From contig JAZDIU010000079.1 in NCBI GenBank assembly GCA_043804635.1, positions 10,548-74,547 on the forward strand: DNA of 64,000 bases, written 5' to 3'. This DNA comes from JAZDIU01 sp043804635. Lineage in GTDB: Bacteria; Chloroflexota; Dehalococcoidia; Dehalococcoidales; UBA2162. The position numbers and the translations under genes were made by a program. Below, piece after piece: positions 51,352 through 60,108 of the stretch (the first letter of the stretch is position 1; each line of letters opens with the position of its first letter). The notes beneath the pieces are model-generated. The model ran no database searches and was not told where the DNA came from. It saw only the letters and a list, made by a program, of their open reading frames with translations.

Positions 51352-52602
51352 ATGTCGAAATCAGTCGTCTCTATAGTCAAAGGCACGAACGCCGAGAAAA
51401 TGGTGGAGGAAGCTCTTAACCTGCTGGGCGGCGTTACTAATTTGATAAGGCCCGGCTCGAGCGTGGTCATCAAACCTAACGCCATCGGCGGGTATCCACC
51501 GGAACGTGCCGGGGACACCAGTCCGGCAGTAATCAGCGCCGTCATCAAAGAACTGCGTAAAGCCCAGCCGAAAGAGATTATTATGGCTGAGTCAGGCGGC
51601 GGGACGAAGGACACAATGGACTCGATGACCACAAACGGTCAGAAGAAAGCCGCCGAAGATGCGGGTATCGACCGTATTGTCGATATCAAAAAAGAGAAAG
51701 ACCTGATAAGGATACCAATCCGCGACCACAGGTCGGCTATGGAGTTCCTAGACCTGCCTAGATTTCTAGTCGAAGCCGACCACGTCGTGAATCTACCTAT
51801 CTTTAAGACACACGTCAGTATGGTCTTCACCTGCGCTCTGAAGAATATGAAAGGAATCGTCCAGGGACTGGTCCACTTCCAGATGCACCAGACGGACCTC
51901 GTTCAAGGGATGCTGGACTTATGGTCTATCTTCAAATCCGATCTGGCAATAGTGGATATGATTCGCCCCGGAGAGGGCTATGGGCCTCTTGCCGCAATGC
52001 CGACCGATTTCGGCTGTATCGTCGCCGGCAAAGACCCAGTGGCGGTAGATGCTACCTGCTGCCGGATGACCGGCGTCGATATGTGGAAGGTGCCCTTCTT
52101 CGAGCCTGCCCATCAGCGAGGTATCGGCACTTATGATGAAAAGGAAATCGAGATTCGCGGCAAGCAAATAAAAGACGTTTATAAGCAGTTATGGGTGCCC
52201 TATCTGGAAGGGTTCGGCGAATATCCGGAATATAACGTCATTTCTAAAGGAGCCTGTGCTCTCTGCGAGAGCCTGACTGCCTATAGCCTGGAGAGAATGA
52301 TACCGACCGGCGATTACGATAAGAACAAGGGCATTACCATCATTATGGGTAAGGACGCCAAGCCGCCTAAGGGCGTGAAACCGCGCGACCTTATTATTAT
52401 GGGCGACTGCGTTCCCAAACAATACCGCGACCAGGGTATATTCGTCTGGGGATGCCCTCCACTGGAAATGTTCCCGACGTGGCCGATAATCGACCGAGAG
52501 GTAGAAAAGGGTCCGCCCTGGAAAAGAAACTACCGGGAAGAGACTCCTCCTTTCCTGGAGTATCTGAAGAAAAAGAGAGAACGGTCTAAAAAGAAGAGCT
52601 AA
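51352..52602 (+). CDS. DUF362 domain protein
   Basis: 416 residues. DUF362 hallmarks: VVIKPNAIGGYPPERAGDT near 48, MAESGGGTKDTMDS, VVNLPIFKTH, ALKNMKGIV, VAGKDPVAVDATCCRMTG. C-terminal region with CALCESLTAYSLERM and a GDC...WGCPP segment (VFVWGCPPLE-like). The family is often fused or linked to Fe-S ferredoxin domains but none is seen here. Last gene after the three paralogues, with GGGGG upstream, followed by a strong terminator. Function unknown. Confidence 0.88.
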   Translation: MSKSVVSIVKGTNAEKMVEEALNLLGGVTNLIRPGSSVVIKPNAIGGYPPERAGDTSPAVISAVIKELRKAQPKEIIMAESGGGTKDTMDSMTTNGQKKAAEDAGIDRIVDIKKEKDLIRIPIRDHRSAMEFLDLPRFLVEADHVVNLPIFKTHVSMVFTCALKNMKGIVQGLVHFQMHQTDLVQGMLDLWSIFKSDLAIVDMIRPGEGYGPLAAMPTDFGCIVAGKDPVAVDATCCRMTGVDMWKVPFFEPAHQRGIGTYDEKEIEIRGKQIKDVYKQLWVPYLEGFGEYPEYNVISKGACALCESLTAYSLERMIPTGDYDKNKGITIIMGKDAKPPKGVKPRDLIIMGDCVPKQYRDQGIFVWGCPPLEMFPTWPIIDREVEKGPPWKRNYREETPPFLEYLKKKRERSKKKS

Positions 52603-52622
52603 GGTATAAAAAGGCAGATAGT

Positions 52623-52660
52623 AAAATGCCCTTCCTTAATAAAATCAGGAAGGGCATTTT
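52623..52660 (+). terminator. Strong terminator after DUF362 gene
   Basis: 14-bp perfect stem AAAATGCCCTTCCT/AGGAAGGGCATTTT (52623-52636, 52647-52660), 10-nt loop, then CTTTG. It closes the 45.9-52.6 kb plus-strand unit. Confidence 0.8.
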
Positions 52661-52835
52661 CTTTGACCATACCAACTGCATCTAAAGTTTTTTACATTCA
52701 GGCTTTATCAATTCGTAAAGAATATATATTTGACACCAGCCTTCTAAAACTGGGAGAATATATTCATAGTCTCTGCATAGACTTTTGCAGGTCTACTTTT
52801 CAGGATGGTAGTCTGTGCGGGGGGAGGAGAGGGTT

Positions 52836-53720
52836 GTGCAGAAGAACAGATGGCCTCCGCACATTAATGACGAAACGCAGCCAGCTCCCAAGCTGCTACT
52901 TCCCCGGTTGAAAGCCATTCGAGCACGTCTCACCGGTTTGTACACACGATATCACATTATTTTCCTGTTAGTGATTATGAGCCTTGTCGCGTTTGCTTCG
53001 GTGCTCATCTACGATATAACCAGACCGCCACAGCAAAAATTGACTCAGCACGATATCGATGTTGCAGTTGAGCGTTCTCTAGCCAATGCTCCTCCTAAAC
53101 CCTCTTTTGAATCACAGGTCTATGAAAAAATCCGACCATCGGTAGTGCTCATCGAAGTGACGGCTTCTATAGATGAGGAAAAAACCGGGGGAGTTGGGAC
53201 CGGTTTCATAATTAACGATTCCGGAACTATATTAACCAGCCTACATATTGTTAGAGGTGCTACCTTAGTACAGGTTACCTTTGCCGATGGCACTGAATCA
53301 CCGGCTTTTGTTATGCGGGCACTGCCAGAAAACGACCTGGCGGTATTGAGGCCTCTGGTGATACCCGATGATATAGTACCGGCAACCTTGACCAGTTCAG
53401 ATACACTGCATATCGGCGATGAAGTCGTTGCAGTAGGGAATCCATTCGGCATAACTAACTCTCTTTCGTCCGGAGTCGTGTCCGGATTGCACCGCGAACT
53501 AGCATCGCCGTATGAAGGTTATACGTTGACTAACCTGGTCCAATTCGATGCGGCGGTGAATCCCGGTAATTCAGGGGGGCCGCTGGTCAACCGAGATGGT
53601 GAAGTCGTTGGCATCGTCACAGCGCTTATGAACCCGACCGACCAGAATGTTTTTATCGGTATAGGCTTTGCTGTACCAATAGAGACAGCAGTTGGCGGGG
53701 CAGGAGCACCCCCGGTTTAA
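52836..53720 (+). CDS. Membrane-anchored trypsin-like (HtrA-type) serine protease without PDZ
   Basis: GTG 52836 is chosen because GGAGGAGAGG lies 5-12 nt upstream; GTG 52815 in the same frame is possible. About 294 residues: a cytoplasmic basic N-terminus, one membrane helix (IIFLLVIMSLVAFASVLIY), then a chymotrypsin-fold protease with His in LTSLHIV, Asp in ENDLAVL and Ser in GNSGGPL. It ends right after the protease domain (IETAVGGAGAPPV), so no PDZ domain. It lies 20 nt before moxR, suggesting a common operon. About 175 nt of unremarkable sequence precede it. Confidence 0.88.
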   Translation: MQKNRWPPHINDETQPAPKLLLPRLKAIRARLTGLYTRYHIIFLLVIMSLVAFASVLIYDITRPPQQKLTQHDIDVAVERSLANAPPKPSFESQVYEKIRPSVVLIEVTASIDEEKTGGVGTGFIINDSGTILTSLHIVRGATLVQVTFADGTESPAFVMRALPENDLAVLRPLVIPDDIVPATLTSSDTLHIGDEVVAVGNPFGITNSLSSGVVSGLHRELASPYEGYTLTNLVQFDAAVNPGNSGGPLVNRDGEVVGIVTALMNPTDQNVFIGIGFAVPIETAVGGAGAPPV

Positions 53721-53740
53721 TCGTAGTGGGAGGTGGTTTG

Positions 53741-54757
53741 ATGACTGAAGAAACACTCAAGACTTCCGAACAGGCTCCGCTAATGGAGCAGCTATTGTAT
53801 GAAATAAAAAAGGTTATTGTGGGGCAAGACCATTTGCTCGAGCGGGTACTGGTCGCTCTTTTATCACAGGGACATTTGCTGGTAGAGGGCGTTCCCGGAC
53901 TGGCTAAAACCTTAGCCGTCAAAACGCTGGCACAGGCGATTAACGGGACCTTCAAACGTATCCAATTCACGCCAGACCTGGTTCCCGCAGACCTCGTTGG
54001 AACACGAATATATAATCAGAAGACCAGCGAATTCAGCACATCACTCGGGCCGGTCTTTACCAATCTCCTGCTTGCCGACGAAATCAACCGGGCGCCCGCT
54101 AAAGTACAGAGCGCGCTTCTCGAAGTGATGCAAGAACGCCAGGTCACTATCGGCGGTGTGACACATAACGTCTCGGAACCTTTCTTAGTGATGGCTACCC
54201 AGAACCCGATTGAAACGGAAGGTACTTATCCCCTCCCCGAAGCACAGGTCGACCGCTTTATGATGAAGGTGGTCGTGGACTATCCCAGCGAGAGTGATGA
54301 ATTCGTTATCGTTGAGCGAATGACTGGTCCGTTAACCCCGGTGAAAGCAGTCATCAATACGCAACAGTTGGTCGACCTCAGGCGTGAGGTGGAAAAGGTA
54401 TATGTCGACCCATCGCTTATTCGTTATTCGGTGAGCCTGGCTACAGCGACACGCCAGAAGGACAAATTTAAAATGTCTGATATCGAAAAATACATTTTGT
54501 ATGGAGCCAGCCCGAGGGCTTCAATCAACTTGATTATAACCGGGCGCGCGCTGGCGTTTGTACGCGGGCGCAGCTACGTTGTCCCTCAGGATGTCATAGA
54601 TATGGCTCTCGATGTGATGAGACACCGCCTGGTGCTTTCCTACGAAGCTTTGTCTGACGGCGTCACCAGCGATATGATACTACAGCGGATTCTGGAAACA
54701 GTGCCAGTTCCGGAGCAACCCCTGGAGACCCATGCCGACATTAGCACAAAGTCCTGA
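53741..54757 (+). CDS. MoxR-family AAA+ ATPase
   Basis: 338 residues from ATG 53741 with GGAGGTGG upstream (a GTG at 53726 is out-competed). Walker A GVPGLAKT, Walker B LLADEINRAPAKVQSALLEVMQE, sensor 1 MATQNPIETEGTYPLPEAQ and sensor 2 in GASPRASINL. MoxR ATPases assemble or activate VWA-domain proteins; here DUF58 and VWA genes follow. Its stop overlaps the next gene by 26 nt. Confidence 0.93.
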   Translation: MTEETLKTSEQAPLMEQLLYEIKKVIVGQDHLLERVLVALLSQGHLLVEGVPGLAKTLAVKTLAQAINGTFKRIQFTPDLVPADLVGTRIYNQKTSEFSTSLGPVFTNLLLADEINRAPAKVQSALLEVMQERQVTIGGVTHNVSEPFLVMATQNPIETEGTYPLPEAQVDRFMMKVVVDYPSESDEFVIVERMTGPLTPVKAVINTQQLVDLRREVEKVYVDPSLIRYSVSLATATRQKDKFKMSDIEKYILYGASPRASINLIITGRALAFVRGRSYVVPQDVIDMALDVMRHRLVLSYEALSDGVTSDMILQRILETVPVPEQPLETHADISTKS

Positions 54758-55679
54758 AAGAATTTTACAACGCCTCGATTGGACGGTTATTCGCCGCCTG
54801 GATGGTATCCTGCAAGGTGACTACCGGACACTTTTCCGTGGTTTCGGACTGGACCTTGCCGAGTTGCGCGAGTACCAGTTCACAGACGATGTCCGCTACA
54901 TCGACTGGAATGTTACCGCTCGTATGCAGACTCCTTACGTCAGACAGTATACTGAAGACCGAGAGGTCACCGCCTGGTTCTTACTCGATGTTAGTCCATC
55001 GATTGATTTCGGCACAACGAATACACTCAAGCGTAACCTGCTTATCGATTTTACTACCGTTCTAGCCAGTTTGCTTACCCAGCACGGCAACCGCATTGGG
55101 GCGATTTTCTACAACGGAAAGATTAATGGTTTCGTCCCTCCGCAATCCGGGAAACGGCAGGTATTGTATCTTATCAACGAACTTTTAAATCAACCCCGGC
55201 TAAAGCGTTCACCGCCGACGAATCTTGCAGTCTTACTCGAGGCTGCAATACGCATTATTCGAAAGCGGTCGCTGGTTTTTATCATCTCAGACTTTATCAG
55301 TGAGCCGGGTTGGGACAGGCTGCTCAGTATCTTGTCTCGCAGGCATGAAACCCTGGCTATCCAGTTATACGACCCCCGCGAGTTGGAGTTACCCGATATC
55401 GGGCCTATCATCCTTGAAGATGCTGAGAACGGCGAACAGATTTATGTGGACACGCACGATAAAAGATTCCGAGACCGTTTTTTCGATGCTGCGGCCCGGC
55501 ATAGTCACGAATTACAGATGCTTTTTCAAAGCCTGGGGATAGATGTGCTCAAGCTTTCTACAGACGGTGATTTGGTGAGAGAAATTATCCGTTTTGCCAA
55601 GATACGCAAGCAACGCAAACTATCGCCGGTATCTTCAGTAAAATCAAACGCTAGCTTATTAACGATTGGTGGACGCTGA
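54732..55679 (+). CDS. DUF58 protein (MoxR/BatA partner)
   Basis: 315 residues. DUF58 signature LRGFGLDLAELREYQFTDDVRYIDWNVTAR (GxG-x-LR-x-Y with D/D-R-x-IDWN). A VWA-like core with LDVSPSIDFG follows. Probably a protein bound by the MoxR ATPase. It starts inside moxR and ends 13 nt before the VWA gene. Confidence 0.9.
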   Translation: MPTLAQSPERILQRLDWTVIRRLDGILQGDYRTLFRGFGLDLAELREYQFTDDVRYIDWNVTARMQTPYVRQYTEDREVTAWFLLDVSPSIDFGTTNTLKRNLLIDFTTVLASLLTQHGNRIGAIFYNGKINGFVPPQSGKRQVLYLINELLNQPRLKRSPPTNLAVLLEAAIRIIRKRSLVFIISDFISEPGWDRLLSILSRRHETLAIQLYDPRELELPDIGPIILEDAENGEQIYVDTHDKRFRDRFFDAAARHSHELQMLFQSLGIDVLKLSTDGDLVREIIRFAKIRKQRKLSPVSSVKSNASLLTIGGR

Positions 55680-55692
55680 GAGGGGGTAAATT

Positions 55693-56709
55693 ATGCGTTT
55701 CCTCTGGATTGATATGCTGTGGTTGCTCCTTTTAGTACCTGTACTGGTCGCGCTTTACCTTATAATATTGCGGCGGAGACAAAAATATGCGCTTAGGTTC
55801 TCAAGCCTCTCAATTATTAAGGAAGCTCTAGGCAATAAACCGGGGTTCCGTCGACACGTTCCGCCAATACTGTTTCTCATCGGGCTCACAGTAATGGTGG
55901 TGGCACTAGCACGCCCGGTAGCAACCATCACACTGCCTTCACAAGAAGGCACAATTATCCTAACTTTCGATGTCTCTGGAAGTATGCGGGCTGAAGACGT
56001 CAAACCAACCCGACTGGAGGCGGCTAAAACCGCAGCGCGAGAGTTCGTCGAGAAACAACCATCAGCTGTTCGCATAGGTATCGTCTCATTCAGCGAGTTC
56101 GCCGCTATTGTTCAAGCACCAACTAAGGACCATCAGGCTATACAGGATGCGATTAACCGCCTCGCGCCACAGCGACGCACTGCCATAGGTAAAGGGATAC
56201 TCACCTCGTTAGATGCCATTTTTGAGAAAGATACCGCCAAACAAGAAAATCTACATGGAGATTATCTCACTCCATCAACACCCGAGCCTACGATTGTACC
56301 GGTACCGGTCGGCTCGTATACTTCTGCCGTCATCATTCTGCTGAGCGACGGTCAGAGCAACACAGGTCCGCATCCGCTTGATAACATCCAGCAGGCAGCG
56401 AACCGCGGGGTACGCGTTTACACGGTCGGTCTTGGCACACCGGATGGCACTGTACTCAGGACAGAGGGATTTGCAATACGTGTACGACTAGATGAGGAGA
56501 CATTGAAGAACATCGCACTGCAAACTGGAGGCCAATATTCCAAGGCAGAAAGCGAAACCGACCTGAGCAATATTTATAAGAACCTGAGCACACAACTCGT
56601 CTTCGAAACAGAGCAGACCGAACTCACAGCTCTTGTTACTGCCTTGGCTGCTATTTTCGTGCTTGTTGCGGGGATTCTTTCAATGCTGTGGTTTCACCGA
56701 CTAGCTTAG
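55693..56709 (+). CDS. VWA-domain protein (BatA-like)
   Basis: 338 residues. N-terminal membrane helices (8-25 and 55-75), VWA domain with intact MIDAS (FDVSGSMRAEDVKPTRLEAAK, and a later LSDGQSNTG), and a C-terminal membrane helix (TALVTALAAIFVLVAGILSMLW). BatA-type topology with VWA outside. With protease, MoxR and DUF58 it makes a four-gene unit. Confidence 0.9.
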   Translation: MRFLWIDMLWLLLLVPVLVALYLIILRRRQKYALRFSSLSIIKEALGNKPGFRRHVPPILFLIGLTVMVVALARPVATITLPSQEGTIILTFDVSGSMRAEDVKPTRLEAAKTAAREFVEKQPSAVRIGIVSFSEFAAIVQAPTKDHQAIQDAINRLAPQRRTAIGKGILTSLDAIFEKDTAKQENLHGDYLTPSTPEPTIVPVPVGSYTSAVIILLSDGQSNTGPHPLDNIQQAANRGVRVYTVGLGTPDGTVLRTEGFAIRVRLDEETLKNIALQTGGQYSKAESETDLSNIYKNLSTQLVFETEQTELTALVTALAAIFVLVAGILSMLWFHRLA

Positions 56710-56875
56710 CCACGATACACATCTGAGGCTGATTTTCATTCGTCTATAACAAATATACGAAAGTGATTCAGCATTTCTCGGTCGGTCAATTAACCAGAAT
56801 CATTTTGAGGTCTTGTTACCCAAAACGAGTTTAATCCAACCAAAATTATCCTTTAAATGTCTACCCTGTATAGGG

Positions 56876-56881
56876 TATAAT
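56876..56881 (+). promoter_or_regulatory. -10 box of dnaX
   Basis: TATAAT in GGGTATAATAAAGG, 14 nt from the ATG at 56896. A TTAAAT lies about 17 nt upstream. The leader is very short. Confidence 0.45.
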
Positions 56882-56895
56882 AAAGGTCAAGGAAT

Positions 56896-58542
56896 ATGGC
56901 TTCACAGGTCTTCTATCGCAAGTGGCGTCCCCAGACTTTAGCTGGAGTTGTCGGGCAGGAAGCAGTAACCAAAACTCTGCTCAATGCCCTGAGCGGTAAT
57001 CGTATCTCCCACGCTTATCTTTTCTGCGGTCCGCGCGGGACGGGCAAGACAAGCACCGGACGCATTCTGGCTAAGGCAGTCAACTGTCTTACCAACGGCA
57101 AGGGCGAGCCGTGCAATACTTGCGCTATGTGCCAGGCGATTACGGAGGGCAGAGCTTTAGACGTTATCGAAATCGATGCGGCAAGCAACACCGGTGTCGA
57201 TGACATCCGAAATCTCCGTGAGAAGGTCAATTATGTCCCAAATCAGGCACGTTATAAAGTCTATATCATTGATGAAGTCCATATGCTCAGCAACAGCGCC
57301 TCTAACGCTTTGCTCAAGACCCTGGAGGAACCGCCGCCGCACGTTATCTTTGTTCTGGCGACTACCGAATTCCATAAAATACTGCCCACCATTCTATCGC
57401 GGTGTCAGCACTTCGATTTCAGACGACTTTCCCAGACTGATATTGTTGCCAAACTGACCCACATCTGCCAGTCGGAGAACATCAAGATAGAGCCGGAAGC
57501 GCTAAGGCTCCTGGCTAAAAGCTCAACCGGCAGCTTGCGGGATGCTGAAAATCTACTGGAACAGCTGACTACTTACTACGGTTCGGAGATTGGGCTCAAG
57601 CAGGTGCAGGCGGTACTCGGTATTACCGGCGACTGGCGGGCCAAAGAATTATTGAAACATGTCGTAAACGGCGATGTTCCCGCCGGAATAAAAACCATTA
57701 ATAACGTTAATAACGACGGACTGGATTTGAAGCAGTTCAACCGGGAGCTAGTGGCATATCTGAGAGAACTACTGCTGATTAAGACCGGCTCCAGCGAATC
57801 GATAGACCTCACCGCTGAGAACGTTGCCGAACTGAAAGAACTGGCGACAAAAGCGTCCCTACCTCAGATTTTGAAGGCGGTAAAGCTTTTCGGTCAGCTC
57901 GAATTCGGGTTCGACGGCTACTCGACGTTGCCCTTAGAGCTGGCGATAGTGGACTGCCGGACAATCGAAGAACCTCAGGCTAGCCAGCCTAAAGAAGTTG
58001 CGGCACCGCCCCAAGTTTCTCGACCGAAACCCAAATCTGAGCCGGCAGTTGCGAAACCAGCCGCTACTGCGGCGACACCGTCCAAACCCAAGCCGGCTGA
58101 AACTCCAGTACTATCGGCGGTGACTGCAGCGCCTCCGCCCCCCCAACCACCCCAGTCTAAACCTGAGCCAGTTAAAGAGCCTGCCCCCGCTGTAGCCACA
58201 AACAAACCGCAGGCTGGTAACGAAGTCGAACACCTACGGATTAACTGGAAACAGGTTGTCGAACAGGCTCCGGCAGATACTAAGAAAAGCTCAGCGTTAG
58301 CCCTATTTAGAAGCGCCGGCGTCAAGCCGGTATCGAGCGAAGGGAATACCATAGTCCTTGCTTTCAGACATAAGATGCATAAGGAACAGATAGAGAAACT
58401 GGAAAACCAGAGAATCGCCGAGAAAATTATCAGTAATTTCCTGGGGCATCCCTGCCGTATAAGATGCATTCTAGAAGAAGACCGTTTATTAAACGCCGCT
58501 CAGAAGATGGGCGCAGAGATTATTAGCGTGGAGGAAAAATGA
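56896..58542 (+). CDS. dnaX: DNA polymerase III subunit gamma/tau
   Basis: 548 residues, clamp loader. AAA+ domain with GPRGTGKTSTGRILAKAVNC, zinc-binding CNTCAMCQ, LLKTLEEPPPHVIFVLATTE, then domain III (about 240-360), a Pro/Ala/Lys-rich linker (about 370-440) and a C-terminal tau-like domain (INWKQVVEQAPADTKKSS...HPCRIRCILEED). It is followed by ebfC and recR, the conserved dnaX-ebfC-recR order. Confidence 0.96.
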   Translation: MASQVFYRKWRPQTLAGVVGQEAVTKTLLNALSGNRISHAYLFCGPRGTGKTSTGRILAKAVNCLTNGKGEPCNTCAMCQAITEGRALDVIEIDAASNTGVDDIRNLREKVNYVPNQARYKVYIIDEVHMLSNSASNALLKTLEEPPPHVIFVLATTEFHKILPTILSRCQHFDFRRLSQTDIVAKLTHICQSENIKIEPEALRLLAKSSTGSLRDAENLLEQLTTYYGSEIGLKQVQAVLGITGDWRAKELLKHVVNGDVPAGIKTINNVNNDGLDLKQFNRELVAYLRELLLIKTGSSESIDLTAENVAELKELATKASLPQILKAVKLFGQLEFGFDGYSTLPLELAIVDCRTIEEPQASQPKEVAAPPQVSRPKPKSEPAVAKPAATAATPSKPKPAETPVLSAVTAAPPPPQPPQSKPEPVKEPAPAVATNKPQAGNEVEHLRINWKQVVEQAPADTKKSSALALFRSAGVKPVSSEGNTIVLAFRHKMHKEQIEKLENQRIAEKIISNFLGHPCRIRCILEEDRLLNAAQKMGAEIISVEEK

Positions 58543-58844
58543 ACCTATCGATGCTTAGACAGGCACAAGAACTCAAATCGAAGCTGGACAAGGCACAGAA
58601 AGAACTGGCTCACACCACCATCGAAGCCGAAGCCGGCAAAGGTGCGGTCAAAGTAACCATCAACGGACAGCAAAAAATACTATCGATAAAGATATCTCCC
58701 GAGGTTATTGACCCTAACAAGCCGCAATACCTGGAGAAACTGGTGCTGGAAGCGATAAGTAAAGCTACCGCCGAGTCTCAGAAACTGGCGGCTAAACAGC
58801 TAAAGGGATTGACCGGCGGGCTAAAGATACCCGGGCTGGGCTAA
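58539..58844 (+). CDS. ebfC: YbaB/EbfC nucleoid-associated protein
   Basis: 101 residues. MLRQAQELKSKLDKAQKELA, AGKGAVKVTINGQQKILSIKISPEVIDP, ending GLKIPGLG, the family consensus. DNA-binding homodimer. ATGA overlap with dnaX. Confidence 0.95.
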   Translation: MNLSMLRQAQELKSKLDKAQKELAHTTIEAEAGKGAVKVTINGQQKILSIKISPEVIDPNKPQYLEKLVLEAISKATAESQKLAAKQLKGLTGGLKIPGLG

Positions 58845-58857
58845 TTTAAGGAGAAGG

Positions 58858-59469
58858 TTGACTCAATACCCAGCATCTAATGACGGAGCTATAAGTAAGC
58901 TTGTTCAGGAGCTTAATAGGTTACCGGGCATCGGGCCGAAAAGTGCCCAGCGTCTTGCCTATTATTTACTGCGGGCTCCGGAAGAGCAAGCCAGGCAGCT
59001 GGCTGAAGCCATCGTATCGGTAAAACAGCAGATTAAGCTGTGTCCGGTGTGTTTTAACGTCACCGAAGCCGAGCCTTGCGCCATCTGCCGCAACGAGGAG
59101 CGCGACCGGACCAGACTCTGCATAGTCGAACAGCCGCAGGATGTCCTGGCTCTGGAGCATACCCGGGTCTACCGCGGACTCTACCACGTTCTCCATGGGG
59201 CGATTTCACCGACAGAAGGAGTAACGCCCGATGATATTAAGGTCAGGGAGCTTATCGAACGACTGAAAAGCGGTGCGATAAGCGAGATTATCCTGGCAAC
59301 CAATACCAACCTCGAAGGCGAGCAAACTGCAATGTTTTTAAAGCAATTAATCTCGCCGCTCGGTATCAGGCTTACCCGCCTCGCCCGAGGACTTCCCTTC
59401 GGTACCGAGCTGGAATACGCCGATGATGTAACTTTATCGCGAGCTATAGAAGGAAGGCAGGAGCTTTAA
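58858..59469 (+). CDS. recR: Recombination mediator RecR
   Basis: 203 residues. HhH motif (LNRLPGIGPKSAQRLAYYLL), zinc site CPVCFNVTEAEPCAIC, and a Toprim domain (LCIVEQPQDVLALEHT, EIILATNTNLEGEQTAMFL). Part of recombinational repair with RecO. TTG start with AAGGAGAAGG upstream. Confidence 0.96.
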   Translation: MTQYPASNDGAISKLVQELNRLPGIGPKSAQRLAYYLLRAPEEQARQLAEAIVSVKQQIKLCPVCFNVTEAEPCAICRNEERDRTRLCIVEQPQDVLALEHTRVYRGLYHVLHGAISPTEGVTPDDIKVRELIERLKSGAISEIILATNTNLEGEQTAMFLKQLISPLGIRLTRLARGLPFGTELEYADDVTLSRAIEGRQEL

Positions 59470-59470
59470 A

Positions 59471-60049
59471 TTGATTATCGAAACTCTGGAAGTCGGACCT
59501 ATTGCGGCTAACTGCTATATCGTCGGTGATGAAACCACCAAAGAAGGACTGATTATAGACCCCGGCGATGAAGCCAGCAGGATTCTCAAGAAAGTTAAAT
59601 ATCTAAATCTTAAAATAAAGGCCATTGTCTTAACTCACAGTCATTTCGACCACATCGGTGCGGCAAAACAGGTCAAACAGTCGACTGGTGCTGAGTTAGC
59701 CGCCCACGCCGACGATGCAAGGGGGCTTATAGAATCTCCCCCCGATAGGCTGCTCAAGGGCGGCGACAAGATAGAAATCGGGAAGCTCAGTTTCCTGGTC
59801 CTGCACACGCCGGGACATAGCGCTGGCGGCATCAGCCTTTTGGGTCAAGGAGTAGTCTTTACGGGAGATACTCTGTTCAACTTCGGCATCGGCCGGACGG
59901 ACTTTCCGGGTTCCAGCTACAGCCAGATTATGACCAGCATCCACACCAAGCTCCTGGTTCTACCCGATAACACCGTAGTCTATCCCGGGCATGGTCCCAA
60001 GAGCACCATCGGTATCGAACGGCAACACAATCCGTTTCTGAGGGGCTAA
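59471..60049 (+). CDS. Metallo-beta-lactamase-fold hydrolase (glyoxalase II-like)
   Basis: 192 residues. Metal-binding HSHFDHIG, further His in LHTPGHSAGG, Asp in FTGDTLF and the closing VYPGHGPKST. Small MBL hydrolase resembling GloB-type thiolesterases; substrate unknown. TTG start 1 nt after recR; the frame begins with GAGCTTTAAATTG so it is translationally coupled to recR. Confidence 0.88.
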   Translation: MIIETLEVGPIAANCYIVGDETTKEGLIIDPGDEASRILKKVKYLNLKIKAIVLTHSHFDHIGAAKQVKQSTGAELAAHADDARGLIESPPDRLLKGGDKIEIGKLSFLVLHTPGHSAGGISLLGQGVVFTGDTLFNFGIGRTDFPGSSYSQIMTSIHTKLLVLPDNTVVYPGHGPKSTIGIERQHNPFLRG

Positions 60050-60060
60050 TTACTAGAATA

Positions 60061-60090
60061 AAAAGAGGGGGCTAACCGCCCCCCTCTTTT
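60061..60090. terminator. Bidirectional terminator between MBL and hppA
   Basis: AAAAGAGGGGG (60061-60071) pairs with CCCCCTCTTTT (60080-60090). T-runs follow on both strands, so it ends both the dnaX unit and the hppA gene. Confidence 0.75.
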
Positions 60091-60108
60091 TACTACTCCC
60101 TATCAATT

